DNA from: Rosa chinensis | Taxonomy: Eukaryota > Streptophyta > Magnoliopsida > Rosales > Rosaceae | DNA length: 64,000 nt | Direction: 5' to 3' | Assembly (NCBI RefSeq): GCF_002994745.2 | Contig: NC_037092.1 | Location: 19,927,001-19,991,000, forward strand | Shown: piece after piece, positions 48,135-61,279 of the stretch | Layout of the letters: every line of letters begins with the position of its first letter | Position numbering within the stretch: the stretch's first letter is position 1 | Position numbers and translations under genes: made by a program | The notes under the pieces: model-generated | Seen by the model: only the letters and a program-made list of their open reading frames with translations | Told to the model about the DNA's origin: nothing | Database searches by the model: none

Positions 48135-48806
48135 TTATTTTTCTTCTTGTGCAACTGCAAAATATGCTTGTTTGACACTTGGAAGGGAATTCATCAAGAG
48201 GATTTTACCACGGGTTGCACTGTAAGTCTCATTTAATCCCATCAATAATTGCATGAGCTTTTGTTGATCTGCCTGTGCGTCTTGTGATGCTTTTGAATAG
48301 GATGCCAATTCATCCGATAAACTTTTCAGTTTCGTGTAGTATGCAAAAACTGATTGTTGTTCTTGCCTGAGTGAAGCGATGTCTCGCTGAATTTCAAATA
48401 TGTGAGGTGCATTGCCTTTTGAAAAATGCTCACTTAGATCTTCCCATAACTCATGAGCTGTAGGATAGTAGATGATACTGTCAGCAATTTCAGAACTGAC
48501 TGTGTTAACGATCCATGAATGGACCATGTCATTGCATCTTGACCATGTCGCATATCCTTCTGGGTCAGCTTCGGGTGATGGAACTTTGATTGAACCATTC
48601 ACAAAACCGAGCTTGTTTTTAGAATTGAGAGCCATTGTCATAGCCCTCTTCCAACCTGTGTAATTATCTCCATTCAATGGTTTGGAGACTAAGATCAATC
48701 CAGGATGATCTGAATGGTGAGTGAAGAATGGATTTGAGATATCATATGTTGGATTATTTGACTTGCTGGAATTGGGTGGTGGTAATGGGACATTATCACC
48801 AGCCAT
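48135..48806 (-). pseudogene. copia gag (UBN2-type) ORF
   Basis: The ATG at 48806 lies ~75 bp inside the 5' LTR. The protein has the copia gag N-terminus (LILVSKPLNGDNYTGWKRAM), then GSIKVPSPEADPEGYATWSR, ELWEDLSEHFSKGNAPHIFE and a helical segment to LPSVKQAYFAVAQEEK. A frameshift near 48150-48178 moves the C-terminal zinc-knuckle region into another frame (down to about 47897), where CTYCGDPGHW-like residues can be seen. The gag product is therefore truncated. Confidence 0.85.
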
Positions 48807-48883
48807 GGTGATTATGGCTTTTGTGAATTTGTTGCTAGGAAGGCTAGAGAAGAGTCAGGATCGTGAGTCCTGCTTTGATACCA

Positions 48884-49098
48884 TGTAAAACAATAAAGAC
48901 AGATTTGCTGGAGAGATAATTGCTCTATTGATCTGTAGCACATATATACAATAATACAGCTTGATTCTAGGATACAAAAAAGAAAGCTATTCTAGCCCTA
49001 TTAATGTCTAATAATATTGAATCAATGTGATGATACAGAGTGAAAGTGTCAAATGTTGACAGCTATACAAGATGCTAATTTTGCTCTGCTTTCCAACA
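48884..49098 (-). repeat. 5' LTR of the copia element
   Basis: 215 bp. The internal primer-binding site abuts it on the low-coordinate side. Confidence 0.93.
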
Positions 49099-49438
49099 TT
49101 AATGTGGTTCGGCTTTCAACTATCCACATAAATAAGTTGTTGAAAATGTGTTGCAGTATGTGTAGCTTTTGGGATATAAGAGTAGCAGTGGAAGTTTCAA
49201 TTGAAATGGCTGGTTAGGCATCCAATTACAGTTTTACACCAAGTCATTTACTAAGAGTTGGCTGGTTCAACCCAGTGGTTAGTTCAGACTCAAATTGGTA
49301 CCAATGAGAAGATAATTAAGTAGGCCTAAAGTGATATCAAAAGTTTGTGTAACTCATCATTCAAATGAACCCCAACTCATATCAGAGGAAAGCAAGGGGA
49401 TAAAGGGCAGAGAATACTCAACATGATATCAACATTCA

Positions 49439-49774
49439 TCGAGCCCCCACTCGTGTAATAGTGAGTTCATTAGCTGAACATTCTGTAGCCTCATCTGTAG
49501 AATCTTCAGGTTCTGTCAGATTCCTTTCACTGAAAAAACCAGGCTTCTGAGGTTGAGGCGATGCACCTTCACAACTCAATATTAGAACAGCAGCTGGCAT
49601 ACTTGGCCTATCTTGTGGTTTTTGTTGCACACAAAAAAGACCTACATGAATCGATCGCAAAACTTCATGTAGAGTGCTGGAGTCCTCTACCAATAGATCT
49701 AGAAGTTCAATGGACCTGCCTTCTACGGCTTCCATGCATGAAAGATCAAAACATTCAGTGGCATATGTAAGCAA
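49439..49774 (-). pseudogene. G-type lectin S-receptor-like kinase, orphan last exon
   Basis: S-domain receptor kinases are plasma-membrane Ser/Thr kinases. The minus-strand frame reads VEGRSIELLDLLVEDSSTLH, EVLRSIHVGLFCVQQKPQDR, PSMPAAVLILSCEGASPQPQ and KPGFFSERNLTEPED. It closes with CSANELTITRVGAR, which is the family's typical C-terminus. Upstream of about 49740 the WKL/W segment is frame-shifted (HAWKP in another frame). No kinase catalytic core or lectin exons are found on either side. It is thus a relic, lying 280 bp from the TNL stop. Confidence 0.8.
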
Positions 49775-50055
49775 CAGCCACTGTCAGATTCTAAAATCTG
49801 CATTCCCAGATTCTTCTAGTACTGTTGCTATATGCATTTCTTTTCTCGTGATTAACTAAGAAATTATTACTTAATTCACAAAAGAGCTAGAAAAAGAAAC
49901 AAATCAAGTTGGGGCACGAAATTGAATTTCCAGATGCTTCACCTACAACAAAAGCCAGGTTGCTTAAGCAGAGCCATAAAATGTAAAAGAAAGCTATGAA
50001 TGTGAGCGTGAGAGTACATATATACCTCATAAAGTGGCATATGAACGTGAATATT

Positions 50056-53000
50056 TCACATGATGTTGATTTTCCTTTTACTACTCTGGGGAGGTAGTTG
50101 GTCGTTATCTTCTTCTTTGAAGCTTGCAGTAGTTCCACTTCCACTGAGTTCAGACTCGTCCCGTCCTCTCTTGGTTTTGATGATGAAATCTTCTTCTTCA
50201 ACTACTTGTTTTGGTTCCATAACTACATCTTCATCAATGCCTCCAAGTAATTTTTCAAGATCTTGGGCATACAGCAAGGAGACTCCACACCTTTTCACCC
50301 TCACAGTGGAGGGGTCGATGGGCTCCTTGTTTTTACCAATGCGGCTCCGGTCGGTATGTTGGTACAACATGAAGTCAAAAGAGGCCTCGGAATCCTCGCG
50401 ATTGATTGTAATTCCAAATCGAACAAAATAAGGGCAGAAACACCACAGGAACACATGATCTGAATTGAGAATCATATCATCTGGTAGGCTTATATCGAGG
50501 TCGCAGTCGCAGCGCTCTTTGTGACCATTGTTTGTTTTGTGATGGGCTCCACAACAAAAGTAGGGATACTTGAAATCGGGTGGTGGCGTATAGTTGTTGA
50601 ATGCAACCACAATGCATAGAGCGTAACCGAGGAAGCCTTGACGAAACCAATGAGGAGGAAGCTTGATATTTATCGAACATCCCTCACTTTGATACCTCAC
50701 CCACTTTGGAATTTCATTTCCCGGACAAACAATTTTAGTCCCATTCCATTTCTTGTGACGACGTGACGCAAATCGCATAACTGTAAGCTGTGCGTCAGCC
50801 ATTATATTGCTCCGTGCCCTCTGATCCAATTTCACGCAATTTATAAATACAAGTTCCTCATTCCCAGGCCAGATGTTTTCCCAATACTGGACATATTGAT
50901 CCCGACCTTGTATGGGTGCAGTCCTCATCGAACTTGAGACTGTCTCTAGTGACGTGCAGCCGTGTGCATCCAACTCCTTTAGAAGCCATGGCAGCTTCGG
51001 TAAAGACCCCAGACTCTTGCAATTTCTCAAGTCCAGTGACATCAGCCCAGAAGGGAGCTCGACGGGCAAAGACCCAAGACTCTCACAATACTCCAAGCCC
51101 AGGTATTCCAGCCCAGAAGGGAGCTCGACAGGCAAAGACCCAAGACTCTTGCAATACCCCAAGCTCAGGAACCTCAGCCTAGAAGGGAGCTCGACAGGCA
51201 AAGACCCAAGACTCTTGCAATTTGTCAAGTTCAGTTCTATCAGCCCAGAAGGTAGCTCGACAGGCAAAGACCCAAGACTCTTGCAATTTCTCAAGTCCAG
51301 TACCCTCAGCCGAGAAGGTAGCTCCTCAAGAGAGAGGCAGCTATTTAGACGAAGATATAGGAGCGAATTCAGCCTACGAGTGCTGCTTGGAATATTCTTA
51401 AGCTCTTTACATGTTCCAAGATTCAATTCATAAAGCTTCTCGTGACACCAAATTGATGAAGGCAATTCTTCTATTGCAGTCCGATCCAATCGTAAGACTT
51501 TCAGATTGCCTGGCATCTCTGGGAGAATTTTGAGATTGGAGCAGTCATCCAGATGGAGACGAGTAAGCTTGGCGAGATGCTGAAAAGACAAAGGAAGTTG
51601 AACCAAACTTGTACAACCTTCAAGATCAATTCTCTCGAGATTTGGACTCTCTGAGAGATCTGGAACCTCAGCCAGGTGCTTGGACAGACGAAGATCGATC
51701 TCTTTTAAGCTCCCAAGACTGATCTGTAACAAATCAAAGACAGTTAATGGCCAGAGTTATCTTTTCCACACCATTTTTCATACACGTACGAGAATTAAAT
51801 TAAGCAAACCTTCAGGCCTTTATCCCAAAGTCGCTCAAGTCGGCTGCCTTGCATATGAAGCACAACAAGATTGTCTGGACAAAACTTTGATGGCAGAGAA
51901 TTCAAAGGGTAGCCATCCCAGTGCAGGATTCTAAGGGCTTGAGGAAGACACTTGAGACCCTGAGGAAGGTGAACTTTGTTGACCCATGACTTCGAGTAAG
52001 AGTGACGCTCAAACTGTAACTTAAGTAATCTTAGATTATGCATCTTTTTGAAAGCTGAAGGATTTATGTCAAGATCTGTAATGGGATCCATGGACATGCC
52101 TAAGCATTCAATTGCTTGAGTTCCCTGAAAATCAAGAACAAAATATAAATGAGCATACGGTAGAGAACAAAAATTAATCTACTCAAAACAATATCTATCG
52201 GCATGCATCCAACTTGTTCAAAGAAATTGTGTTGCTGTTATTTTTTTCATAAAGGTGACTGCATTTGTGGTTCTTACCCTCTTATGTTTTAGTACATAAC
52301 CGACATCCTTAGCAGTCCACAATCTACTGCGTTGTCCGGGGTCTTTAATGCATTCATCGAGAACAATTGTCTGACCCATTTCTTGTATCAAATCATGCAT
52401 CTCTACTCTTGGAAAATGACCCTTTATTGATATGAGAGACATATCGATGAGAAGTCTTATTCCTGCATTCGCACAGAAGCCAGAGGCATCTAACATTCTT
52501 ATTGCATCAGCTATACACTCTCCTTTATAGTAACATGCGATGTCGAGAAATATATCCTTCTCATTTTGATGTAATCCATTATAACTCAACCTCAATACAT
52601 TCTGGATATTTTGGTTGGGAAATTTTTTCACTTTATCCAACTCACTTTCCCAGTCTTCTTTGCTCCTGCAATTAGAGAATACGGAAGCCAAGATTTTAAG
52701 AGCCAATGGATTGCCTCGAGCATAATCTACCACCTCTTTTGCAAAAGTTGTATAATCACCTGGGGGAGACTTATTTCTAAAAGCTATCAAATGAAAGAGC
52801 TCAAGAGCTTCATCAACCTCTAATTCCTTAACTTCATATATCTTATCATCATCAGCACCATTCCTAAATATGCGTTTATTTCTGGTTGTTACAAGGATTC
52901 TACTTCCAGGGCCAAACAGATTGCAATCACCTCCAGCTAAAGGTTCTAATTGGGAAAGCTCACTCACATCATCAAGAACAATGAGGGACTTCGTACGGCG

Positions 53001-53968
53001 AAGCCTCTCTCGTGCAAAAGTTGATATAATAGATGGAGTGGCCATACATAGATTTTCTTCCTTCAGTAGTGTACGAAGAATCTGATTCCACAAATCATTT
53101 AGCCCATGTTTCGCCTCTGATTCCCTGACATTTGCAATAAAGCAGCAAGCTTCGAATTGAGAAGAGAGTCGATCAAATACAACCTCAGCAATGGTGGTCT
53201 TACCGATACCACCCATACCCCAAATACCTACAATCTGGACATCCAGTGAGTTGAGACATAATAACAATTCAACTTGTTGAATGTGTTTTTCCATTCCAAC
53301 CAGGCCCTTTAAACCCCGTGCGATTTGCAATTTGCGATTCAATTTCTCCAAAATGTCATTGACCACAACCTTAACTAAATCAGACTCGGGCCTGCCATAT
53401 ACATATGAAAGACAAAGTAGTTAGTAATTGATGCAGTAACAGTCATAGCCATATTAGAAGTCACAAACGGATCCATCAGTTACCTAATTGTTTGGGAATC
53501 AAATCCAGATATATCCGCTGCTGTTTTCAAAGCACCTCTCCATGCCAGCACCTTGCCCTCCTTCGTGCCCTTGAAACGTTCCTCATGTTGAACAAATGCA
53601 TCTGCATAAATCCCCGATTGTTTGCGTACAACTGATGGATCTATGCCGTAGAAGATGGGTATAACAATCTGTTCACCTCTGCATTGGAGTATGTGCACAA
53701 GTTCATCCAAGCACCATGTAGAAGAAGCATAGTTTTTGGAGAAAATGATAACCGAAAGCTTCGATTCGCTGATTGCTTTGAGAAGGGCCGGTGAGATTTC
53801 ATCTCCTCTCTCCAGTTTGTCATCTATGTAAGTTTGGATTTTTTTCTGACGTAAAGCCTCATAAAGATGGCTGGTAAAAGTATTCCGGGTGTCCTCTCCT
53901 CTGAAACTAAGAAATACATCATGCTTCTCTTGAGGGATAATATCAGAGCAAGAAGAAGCAGCAGCCAT
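50056..53968 (-). CDS. TIR-NB-ARC-LRR (TNL) immune receptor with C-JID domain, 1193 aa
   Basis: Exons are 53968-53484, 53391-52278, 52124-51810 and 51723-50056, with GT-AG introns and consistent phases (3582 nt including TGA). The TIR domain (about 15-160) has DVFLSFRGEDTR and SSTWCLDEL, whose Glu89 corresponds to the NADase Glu. NB-ARC has the P-loop GMGGIGKTT (220-228), kinase-2 LIVLDDV (298-304), GSRILVTTR, GNPLAL (388-393) and MHD (493-495). All key residues are present. LRRs run from about 600 to 900, including five near-identical 22-residue units (about 784-890). A C-JID/post-LRR domain starts near 970 (PGNEIPKWVRYQSEG). The basic C-terminus (KTKRGRDES, SKRKINIM) could be a nuclear signal. 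Known TNLs oligomerise on effector recognition and signal through EDS1; the ligand here cannot be inferred. It appears functional. Confidence 0.93.
50990..51320 (-). repeat. 66-bp tandem LRR units
   Basis: Five adjacent units of 22 codons with consensus CKSLGSLPVELPSGL, nearly identical in DNA (AAAGACCCAAGACTCTTGCA recurs on the plus strand). This implies recent unequal exchange or slippage within the LRR exon. Confidence 0.92.
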
Positions 53969-53999
53969 ATTCTAGCCTGAAGATCAACAAGTCAAAAGA

Positions 54000-55680
54000 A
54001 GCAAACCTTTCCTATGAATATAAAGATTCAGAACGCAAAACAGATAAGTAATTGCACAGCAAGACTAGTGTTCTTAGCAGTTTTACTAACCTGTTTAGCA
54101 CGTGGATGAGTATATATATCAATAGACACTTCCCAATCAGTTTTTTCAGCTCTCTTTCTGCCCTCAGCAACTTAGTTCATCTATTTTGAATAAAATTCTA
54201 TTTTTCCCCAGAATGAAAGAACACTAAATAAGAAACTATGCATACATTTTCCGGGAAAGTAGTCAGAAGTAAAAAGCACAAAGAAAATTTCCCAGCACTT
54301 TCGGTGAAATATCTTTCAATCATTCAAAAAGTGGACGATAAAGAGGCCACCATTACTGCTTTCACCGACTGTTCAAAAGGAAGCATGCTGTATGAAGTGA
54401 CGCTAAGTTCAAACTTAGCAAGGCTGAAAAGAATCAAGATAATGCAAGTCTGAAAACAATCTCAACTGGATTTTCAATCAAACAAGTCACATGTGTTTTC
54501 AGCTAGCTTATATTTTGATCTTGCCTCATCAACTTTCTTCATCTACTCTGAACAAACTTAGATTATTCATCAGAATCAAACTAGACTAATAAAAAACCAT
54601 ACTGTGCACATATATTCGAGGAAAGTATGCAGAGGTAAAAAGCAGAAAGGAAAATTTCCCAGCACTTTTGGCGAAATATCTTTCAATCATGCAAGTCACC
54701 AATATTGACTAAAGTACTGTGGCTTGATTTCCTCCTTCCAGTTAGCTTTCACCTAATAAAAAAAGAAAAAGGAAAATGGAGCGTGCTGTGAATGTTTAAC
54801 AGGACTGTAGAGATGATATGATGGATGATGCCATAATGTGTTTTCTGTTGTTCTATCCCATTACAGAATCGATCATTTCTAATGTATAAGTACTATACCA
54901 TAATGTTGCTAAAGCTAATTGCTTCAGTGTCTGTAACTCTGTACTGTATAAACTATTTCTAGTTCTCTAACCGCAGTCAATATTTGGTTGGTGTTTCTAT
55001 CTAGCTAATGATATAAGTGCATTCATAATTGATGATTGTATTCTAGCCAAAGCTAGGTAGCAGTATATGACACCAAAACTTCCTTACTTACTAATCCATG
55101 TGCAGTTTCTTACTGCTTAATAAATGTCTTAACCCAATCCACAAGTCACTAATACATTTTGCAGACTAAGTTTATTTTGAGAACTAGGCATTCTATATTT
55201 GCTATTTTGCTTGTTTCCAATAATCAAATAACTAACGAAAAATAAACAAAATTTATCCCAATATCTGCATACCTAAAGGTAGAGCAACCTTGCACACTGA
55301 ATAATAGTAAAGGGAATGAAGACAATTTGCCTAGTTTGGTGACTTGGTCTACTTCACTACTAACCTATATGCATACTTGCATAGTGTCTACTTTACATTT
55401 ACAAACCCCTTCAAACTCACAGTTTTAGAATCATCATCAATTGTTCAAAAGAAAAAGAAAGAAAAAGAAAAAAATCATCATTAACTAGCTGAATATTGGC
55501 GGTTTTCCCCAAAACTCAAATGAGTTGGATGCAATAAAACTAATCCTTGAGGATCTTTTATGCTCTGTGCTCATATTATGCTTATATTCAAGATCAACAT
55601 AATCTCTTCACAAACAACAAACATTCCTGCTTCTAGAAACTTTTTCCAAAACAATTAATTACTACCTCTAAATGCTTTTG
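54000..55680. other. TNL 5' flank with a local duplication, no gene
   Basis: A ~160-bp block at 54160-54330 recurs diverged at 54520-54700 (shared TTTCCCAGCACTTT, GAAATATCTTTCAATCAT and GTAAAAAGCA). The rest is AT-rich without supported frames. The promoter of the TNL gene is expected here. Confidence 0.5.
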
Positions 55681-55943
55681 TAATCATGCAGATAGAGGTA
55701 GAGGAACATCCTTACCTTGTCTGCCTTCACATTGCCAAGAAAATTCCAGCACATGCAACCCGGCAGAGCCCACTTTCTTTTCAACTCCTACATTACGCTC
55801 CTCAATTTCAAAGCCACCCCATTCTCATTCTCATTCTCTTTACCTCGAAATTTGAGTTGGAAAAAAAAAAAGCTCATTTCTTGTCTGAGGCATTATGTCG
55901 AACACTTTCCGGGCAAGTCGGGTTTGAGTGCTTCCAAAGTTTA

Positions 55944-56330
55944 GAGTCTTTGGCTTTCTCGTATTACTAGTTAGAAAAGATTGATCACTGCTGTGACTAG
56001 GCGCAGGGTTTTGTAATTGGGTGTGGAATCTGGATTCTTTTCTCTCAATTCCATCCGAGTTAAATTTTTCTTCTCTCTCTTTGGTCAACTAATAATCTTT
56101 TACCAAGGTCAAATTACATTTTAACTCAGCTAAAATTGAGATTACTGTTTTAACCTCTTACTTTGACAAGAAATCATATATAATAATATATTTTGTATCA
56201 ATTTAGTCCGTCACCTAGAACATATGTGGTCCTTCATATTTTGATTTTGTAGATTAATTGTACACGATTTCAATTTGTGAGAAAAGAAAAGTCTCAAAAA
56301 AGTCTCAAGTGTTTAACACTCCATGTTTGG
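55944..56330. repeat. dispersed duplication, copy A
   Basis: Starts AGAGTCTTTGGCTTTCTCG. It matches copy B at 61866-62262 over about 390 bp with scattered substitutions and small indels (for example GATTGATCACTGCTGTGACT in both). Confidence 0.88.
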
Positions 56331-56639
56331 AAGTTCTTGGAACTTATTTTAAAAAGTACCGTGTAAATAGCTGGTCGACTATGTACTTTGGTCATTATGA
56401 TTAACACAGATATGTTTAAACAAGTTTCAAAGGAGATTAGGGCTTTGCAAAGAGAAGAGAGGTTCGGTTTTGATAAATGAAAATGGGGGAGATGGAAATT
56501 TTGGATTTTGAAGTGTAAGAGAGAATTAGAAAGAGTTGGCAAATGCCATTTAGCAGCTGGAGGTGGCTATTTGGTGAAAGTGTCACAACTCACAAGTACA
56601 TCATACTATGTATTCGTCTTGCATGCTTTTTAACACAAA

Positions 56640-57790
56640 TTTACCCAATTTTTTTTTCACGTGTGTCCTATAGATCACAACTAAGAATAAGTCGATAAAT
56701 AATATGAACGACTAAACCTAGGTGACTTTGTGTCCTCCATCCTAGCAGCAACTTCACACGCCTCTATCTTAGCAACAATGACACATGCCTCCTTCCCAGC
56801 AGCCTTCACACTTTTAGAGTTTTAGTGTTCGTTCATTGATATCCATCTGTGAATTTATCTTTGCTTTTGATCTTCATCCTCGATGTGAGAATTAATGGAT
56901 TTCAATTTGGTTGGCGGCGCTAACTAGTCTGCTTCGATTTGTGCCTCAACCCCATCGTGGACGGCTTCGCGGCTATCATGTCTCTCGTAGAAATAGGCTA
57001 ATATTTGATGGAGGTTTTAGGGAAGGTTATTGCTACTGTTGGTGTCAATTGCTGTGGTGTTGGGCGGTAGTTGACTTCTAGTTTGATGGCTGATCGGATC
57101 TCGGCTTCAGTGGGTCAGCAATGGCAAGGCAGATTTGCTGCTGTCGAAGGTGGAGATCCAAAAGGTTGCCCGACGCATTGCCTGGGTTCCCAACGGTGGT
57201 TGGTGTATGCTTTTAGGGTCAAAACAGGGCCCTTTTGTTAGGTTTGGTTTCTCCAAGGGGTTAGATTTGGGACCCAGGAGATATCTTGATTGAAATTTTG
57301 CTCATGTTTGTTATTATCTCTATTTCGGATGAGGTCGATTGATGATTGCTACATTCTACAAAGAGTTGCATTACAATCATGCTGTGAATACCACAATTGC
57401 GTGCCTTGGCGAGCAGTGTGCTTTAGGCTGGAACGAGTCTAGTTTTGGTTAGTTTGTCAATTTCTTACATACCCCGATTCCAGATTTTGATGGTTTGGTA
57501 TATGAATCTCAAGGTTGTGACAGTTCTATTGTTGGTGATCGATTATCATGAGGAGGTTGAGGATTTAAGTACTTTCAGTTTTTTCTAGTATCTCTATTAG
57601 TGTTTCAGAGTAGTATTTTATTGTACAAGGACAACTTGTTGATATAGTACACCATCTAGTTTGTCCTTTCTTAGCTCTTGAGTCAAGTCGGATCTGGTCT
57701 TTGTATGCTCCCCATTGGGATACCCTCTTGAGCTATTTCTATCATCACTAATTTAACAAACTTAACCCTTTTCCAAAAGAAAAAAAAACC
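56640..57790 (+). mobile_element. possible LINE-type non-coding insertion
   Basis: GC-richer transcript-like sequence ending in an A-rich tail near 57780. Related words flank it (GTGTCACAACTCACAAGT at 56578 and GTGTCACAACTTACAAGTGG at 57927), but the flanks are too diverged to call a target duplication. There are no reverse-transcriptase motifs. Confidence 0.3.
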
Positions 57791-58119
57791 AAGAATATAA
57801 TAATAATAATCATGCCAAAATAATCACTCTTCTATGCAAAAACTCAGAAACGATTTGTTTTTAATTAACACACAGATAGAGAGACTTGACTGGATGGTCG
57901 GCCAAACCAATCATATCGGATGAGAGTGTCACAACTTACAAGTGGTTCATAGTTCATACTTCCTTACAGAAGATCATGTGCATCAATCATATTTAATCTC
58001 AATAGTTGTAGATGCCAATTTCGGCATCAACGAGTCAATGAGAGATTCATTGAAATCCAATTGTAAAGTAGTGGGTTGTATTCTTGAAGTGGGCCTATCT
58101 TTTCCTTTGATTAGTTTGA

Positions 58120-58300
58120 CTATATGTGTGGCCTTGGTCATCTACCTCATATGACTAAAGGTATGGTCTTGGTGGTCTTGTGCATAGTCTTGATCGTCCA
58201 CCTCTCGTGACTAAACTACTGAAGGTACAACCTCGATGGTCTTGTGTCTGGTCTTGGTCATCCACCTCTTGTGACTGAAGGTATAGCCTTGGTGATGCTC
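58120..58300. repeat. ~65-bp imperfect tandem repeat
   Basis: Three copies of a unit with GTGACT.AAGGTA, CTTGGTGGTCTTGTG and GTCTTGATCGTCCACCTC. No coding role is supported. Confidence 0.6.
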
Positions 58301-58499
58301 TTCCTTCGACCTCCTTGAATAAGATTGGAAACTTGGCCTTGGAGACCCGCTCATTTCTTCTTGAGTGAGGCAGGAATTCCTTGATCCTTCCTTCTTGAGA
58401 GTAGATGGAAGTATGACTGTTTGTTGTCTACTCCCTTGTAAGATGAAACTGATAAACTCGCCTTGGGCTTCCTTCACTTAAAGTTGGACGTCCAGCTCC

Positions 58500-61200
58500 C
58501 TAGCATCACTAGCTCAATAGTACAAACAATCACTAGCTACTCAAGTATTAAAAATCTCTACACCATTAAGGATATTGAGGATCACGGAGCAGGAGACAAC
58601 CACCACAACATCACACCATAACATGGGAGACCCATCTCCCCCGCCACTTCCACTACCATCAATAGTCACATCTCACTCTTTGTCTCTCTTTAATTACTTG
58701 ATGTATTATAGTATGTTGAAGCTTGTTTATTTAGCTATGAGTAAGTAGTGAACTTGTTGGGGCTAGAGTTGAAAGCCCTAGGCAACTTTGCTTGTAATTG
58801 ATGTTTTGTTTATGATTTGATGAAATTCATGTTGTCACCTTTACATGATAAATCAAAAGTTGAATGCATTTACTTAGACCTAATCAATTTGAGTTAATGT
58901 GTTTGCCATGACATGAAGTTTTCAGTAAGTGACTGATTACCTTTAGGCAAAAGAAAGCATGAAAGTACACCATGTGTGCATGTGAGAGTATACGTAGTGA
59001 GCTAAAATCACCCAAAGATAGGATTCGTTTGCTTGCTTGGTTACTTAAACTCTAAGCTTTATGCATTTATGGGCAAAAGATTGAAACCTATCCGGTAATT
59101 GAATTTGTCCCTATATATGTGGTTAACTCTAGACTTATCCGGTTAGAGTTAATAAAATCAAATAAGGTTAGACCTTAGTAGTCTTATCCGGATAAGGTAA
59201 TTGGACAATAAATTTAGCATCATTCATATTCAATTGGACAATAGACTAGCTACCTTGCTCAAGTGGAAAATTAAGGAAGAGATCTTCAACTTGATTCAAG
59301 TAATTAATAATTTACTCAAGAGTGACCAGTGTTGGATCTACATTTTTGTCCTGAAATCCGGTTTGATTATCATAATTCGTGAACCAAAATGTTCGGACTA
59401 CATAACTTGATGAGAAAACAGTTAAAAAAGGATTTGATTCCGAGCATTCCTAGTATCCCTTATGTAACATCCCTCAAAAACCCTATTCATGACCATTGTA
59501 TAGCTTTGAAAATTGAAACCAAATTACTTTGAAACCTAGAATCCGAAAACCCTATTCATGACATCTGCTCAGTCTTAAGATTTCAGTAGTAATTTTTCAT
59601 GCACTAACAAGGCAAAACTCCCGACCTTATAATTTAATGTGACACAATGCATGGACACCACTTTATTCCATTTGTCTAAGGTAACAGAATTAGCCAAGTA
59701 ATTCTAGCCTGTACTCTTTTCGTCTGCCTTTAAGCTTATACTAGTTGAGTACGTAGCTTCATACATAATGCATTGGAATATATGCATATTGTTCATATAT
59801 TTGATCAACCCAGAGCTACCCAACTTTTGATTGCAATTATCAGTTTATCAGAACAGAAACACAATGTCACAAGCTTCAGAGGGTGAGTGGAAGAATGATT
59901 GATGTACTGCTAGTGTGTAAAGCAGAGGTAACATTATATGACTTCATGAGTTGGGCAGGGCAGCTTCAAATCTCAAGTAGCAGAATAAGTACTCCATTTA
60001 GATGAAGCTTTGGTATGCATTCAGGGCCCAAGCTTTGGTGCGCAACATTCAAACACCCAGAAACACCTGAAATCAAGTCTAATTGCAACAACTTAGAAAA
60101 GATCAAATAAAGGCGCAAATGGATGCTTCACATTTCATAATCATGATCTTTACTCGATCATCCTGGATTAGATGTTGGGGTTTGGGACTTTAGGGGAACT
60201 CTTAACATGATGATGAGAGGCACTGATCTTACTTTCTCAGATTCTGTCTTCGAATTGCCATCATCTTACTTTACAGCCCTCCTACTTCGTTGCAAAATCA
60301 CATTGAGAAGTGAAAAATTGAGGCTCTTCAATACCTGTGAATGATGCCGGCCCATAAATACTGACGAGAAGAAAAGAATAGAAGGGAAGGAGACATGGAA
60401 ACCAGGCCGCCAGGCACCATCCAAGTACAAAGATACAGTGACAATTTTACAAAGAACAATATTTGAAAAGTATCAAGCAGACAGTGAAACTAAGTTAAAG
60501 AAAGTATGTTGCCAGCCTATTAAGCGTACACAATTTCATGCATAACAGGAATGACATCGATCTGGGCCACAGGGTATTTGTTATCTTAGAGAAACTAAGC
60601 AAATCCTTGAAATGACAAATATATATCTTTGTTACCTGTTAATGGAAGTGGCTATTGTCTGATACAACCAAGATTATGACAGCTCACAAAACAAATTACG
60701 CCAAAGGGGGCTCAACTCAAGCTCAGACTGCAAGCAGATCACAGTCTTCAAAGATCCTTATGTTCCTTTCCCTCCAAATTACCCAAAATTATAGCCACAA
60801 CAATTTAGCCCTTCTCCCAATCCCCACACATAAATTTCTGCAATCAATAAGATCTAAAAGAACTTGAGCTAACCTTTTGAGAAGGAGACTATATATTACA
60901 TTAGCTCGGGTATCATATCATCTGAGTATCATGTAATCACAGAAATCTTTCACTTGTCTCATTATGTATAATGTATCACAATATCAGAGCCTAAAACACT
61001 TTGTTGTTAATCTTACCATAAATCTATTCTCTTAATTGTTGAAAAACCACCAACGTTATGCATTATGCCAAGTTATATACATGTAAACTATCAAATAACC
61101 AAATAACAAGATGAATTCCCAAATCAAATTCCAAATTTTATATACACCGTATATAAAAACCCTCATAGTTTTATGATTCACAAACTGACTCAATATCCAC
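58500..61200. other. intergenic, nothing recognised
   Basis: Short frames only. No transposon ends, RNA genes or gene families could be identified. Confidence 0.4.
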
Positions 61201-61279
61201 ACCACAAAAGATTAAAGAACAATAAGTTCATGTTATAGCTAGCTCAAGAAGCTTTCTTCTTAAGTCTTAACTACAGAGA

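Larger units (their letters stand above)
44700..49098 (-). mobile_element. Ty1/copia retrotransposon, internally deleted and frame-broken
   Basis: Two 215-bp LTRs (44700-44914 and 48884-49098) run TGTTGGAAAG...TTTTACA on the minus strand and differ at six positions. The primer site TGGTATCAAAGCAGG follows the 5' LTR at 48883, of the initiator-tRNA-Met type. The polypurine tract TTGAGGGGGAA precedes the 3' LTR. Flanks TAAAT and TTAAT are an imperfect 5-bp duplication. Gene order is gag, protease stub, integrase C-terminus, reverse transcriptase, RNase H, which is copia order. Most of protease and the integrase core is deleted. Several frameshifts separate the parts, so it can move only in trans, if at all. 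Confidence 0.93.

Noticed and set aside
50912..51433. 173-codon plus-strand frame with a repeated SSTGKDPRLLQ motif
   Set aside because: It is the antisense shadow of the TNL LRR repeats; the periodicity comes from the 66-bp units.
55686..55970. 94-codon frame upstream of the TNL gene
   Set aside because: No domain or recognisable composition, and it overlaps the start of the dispersed duplication.
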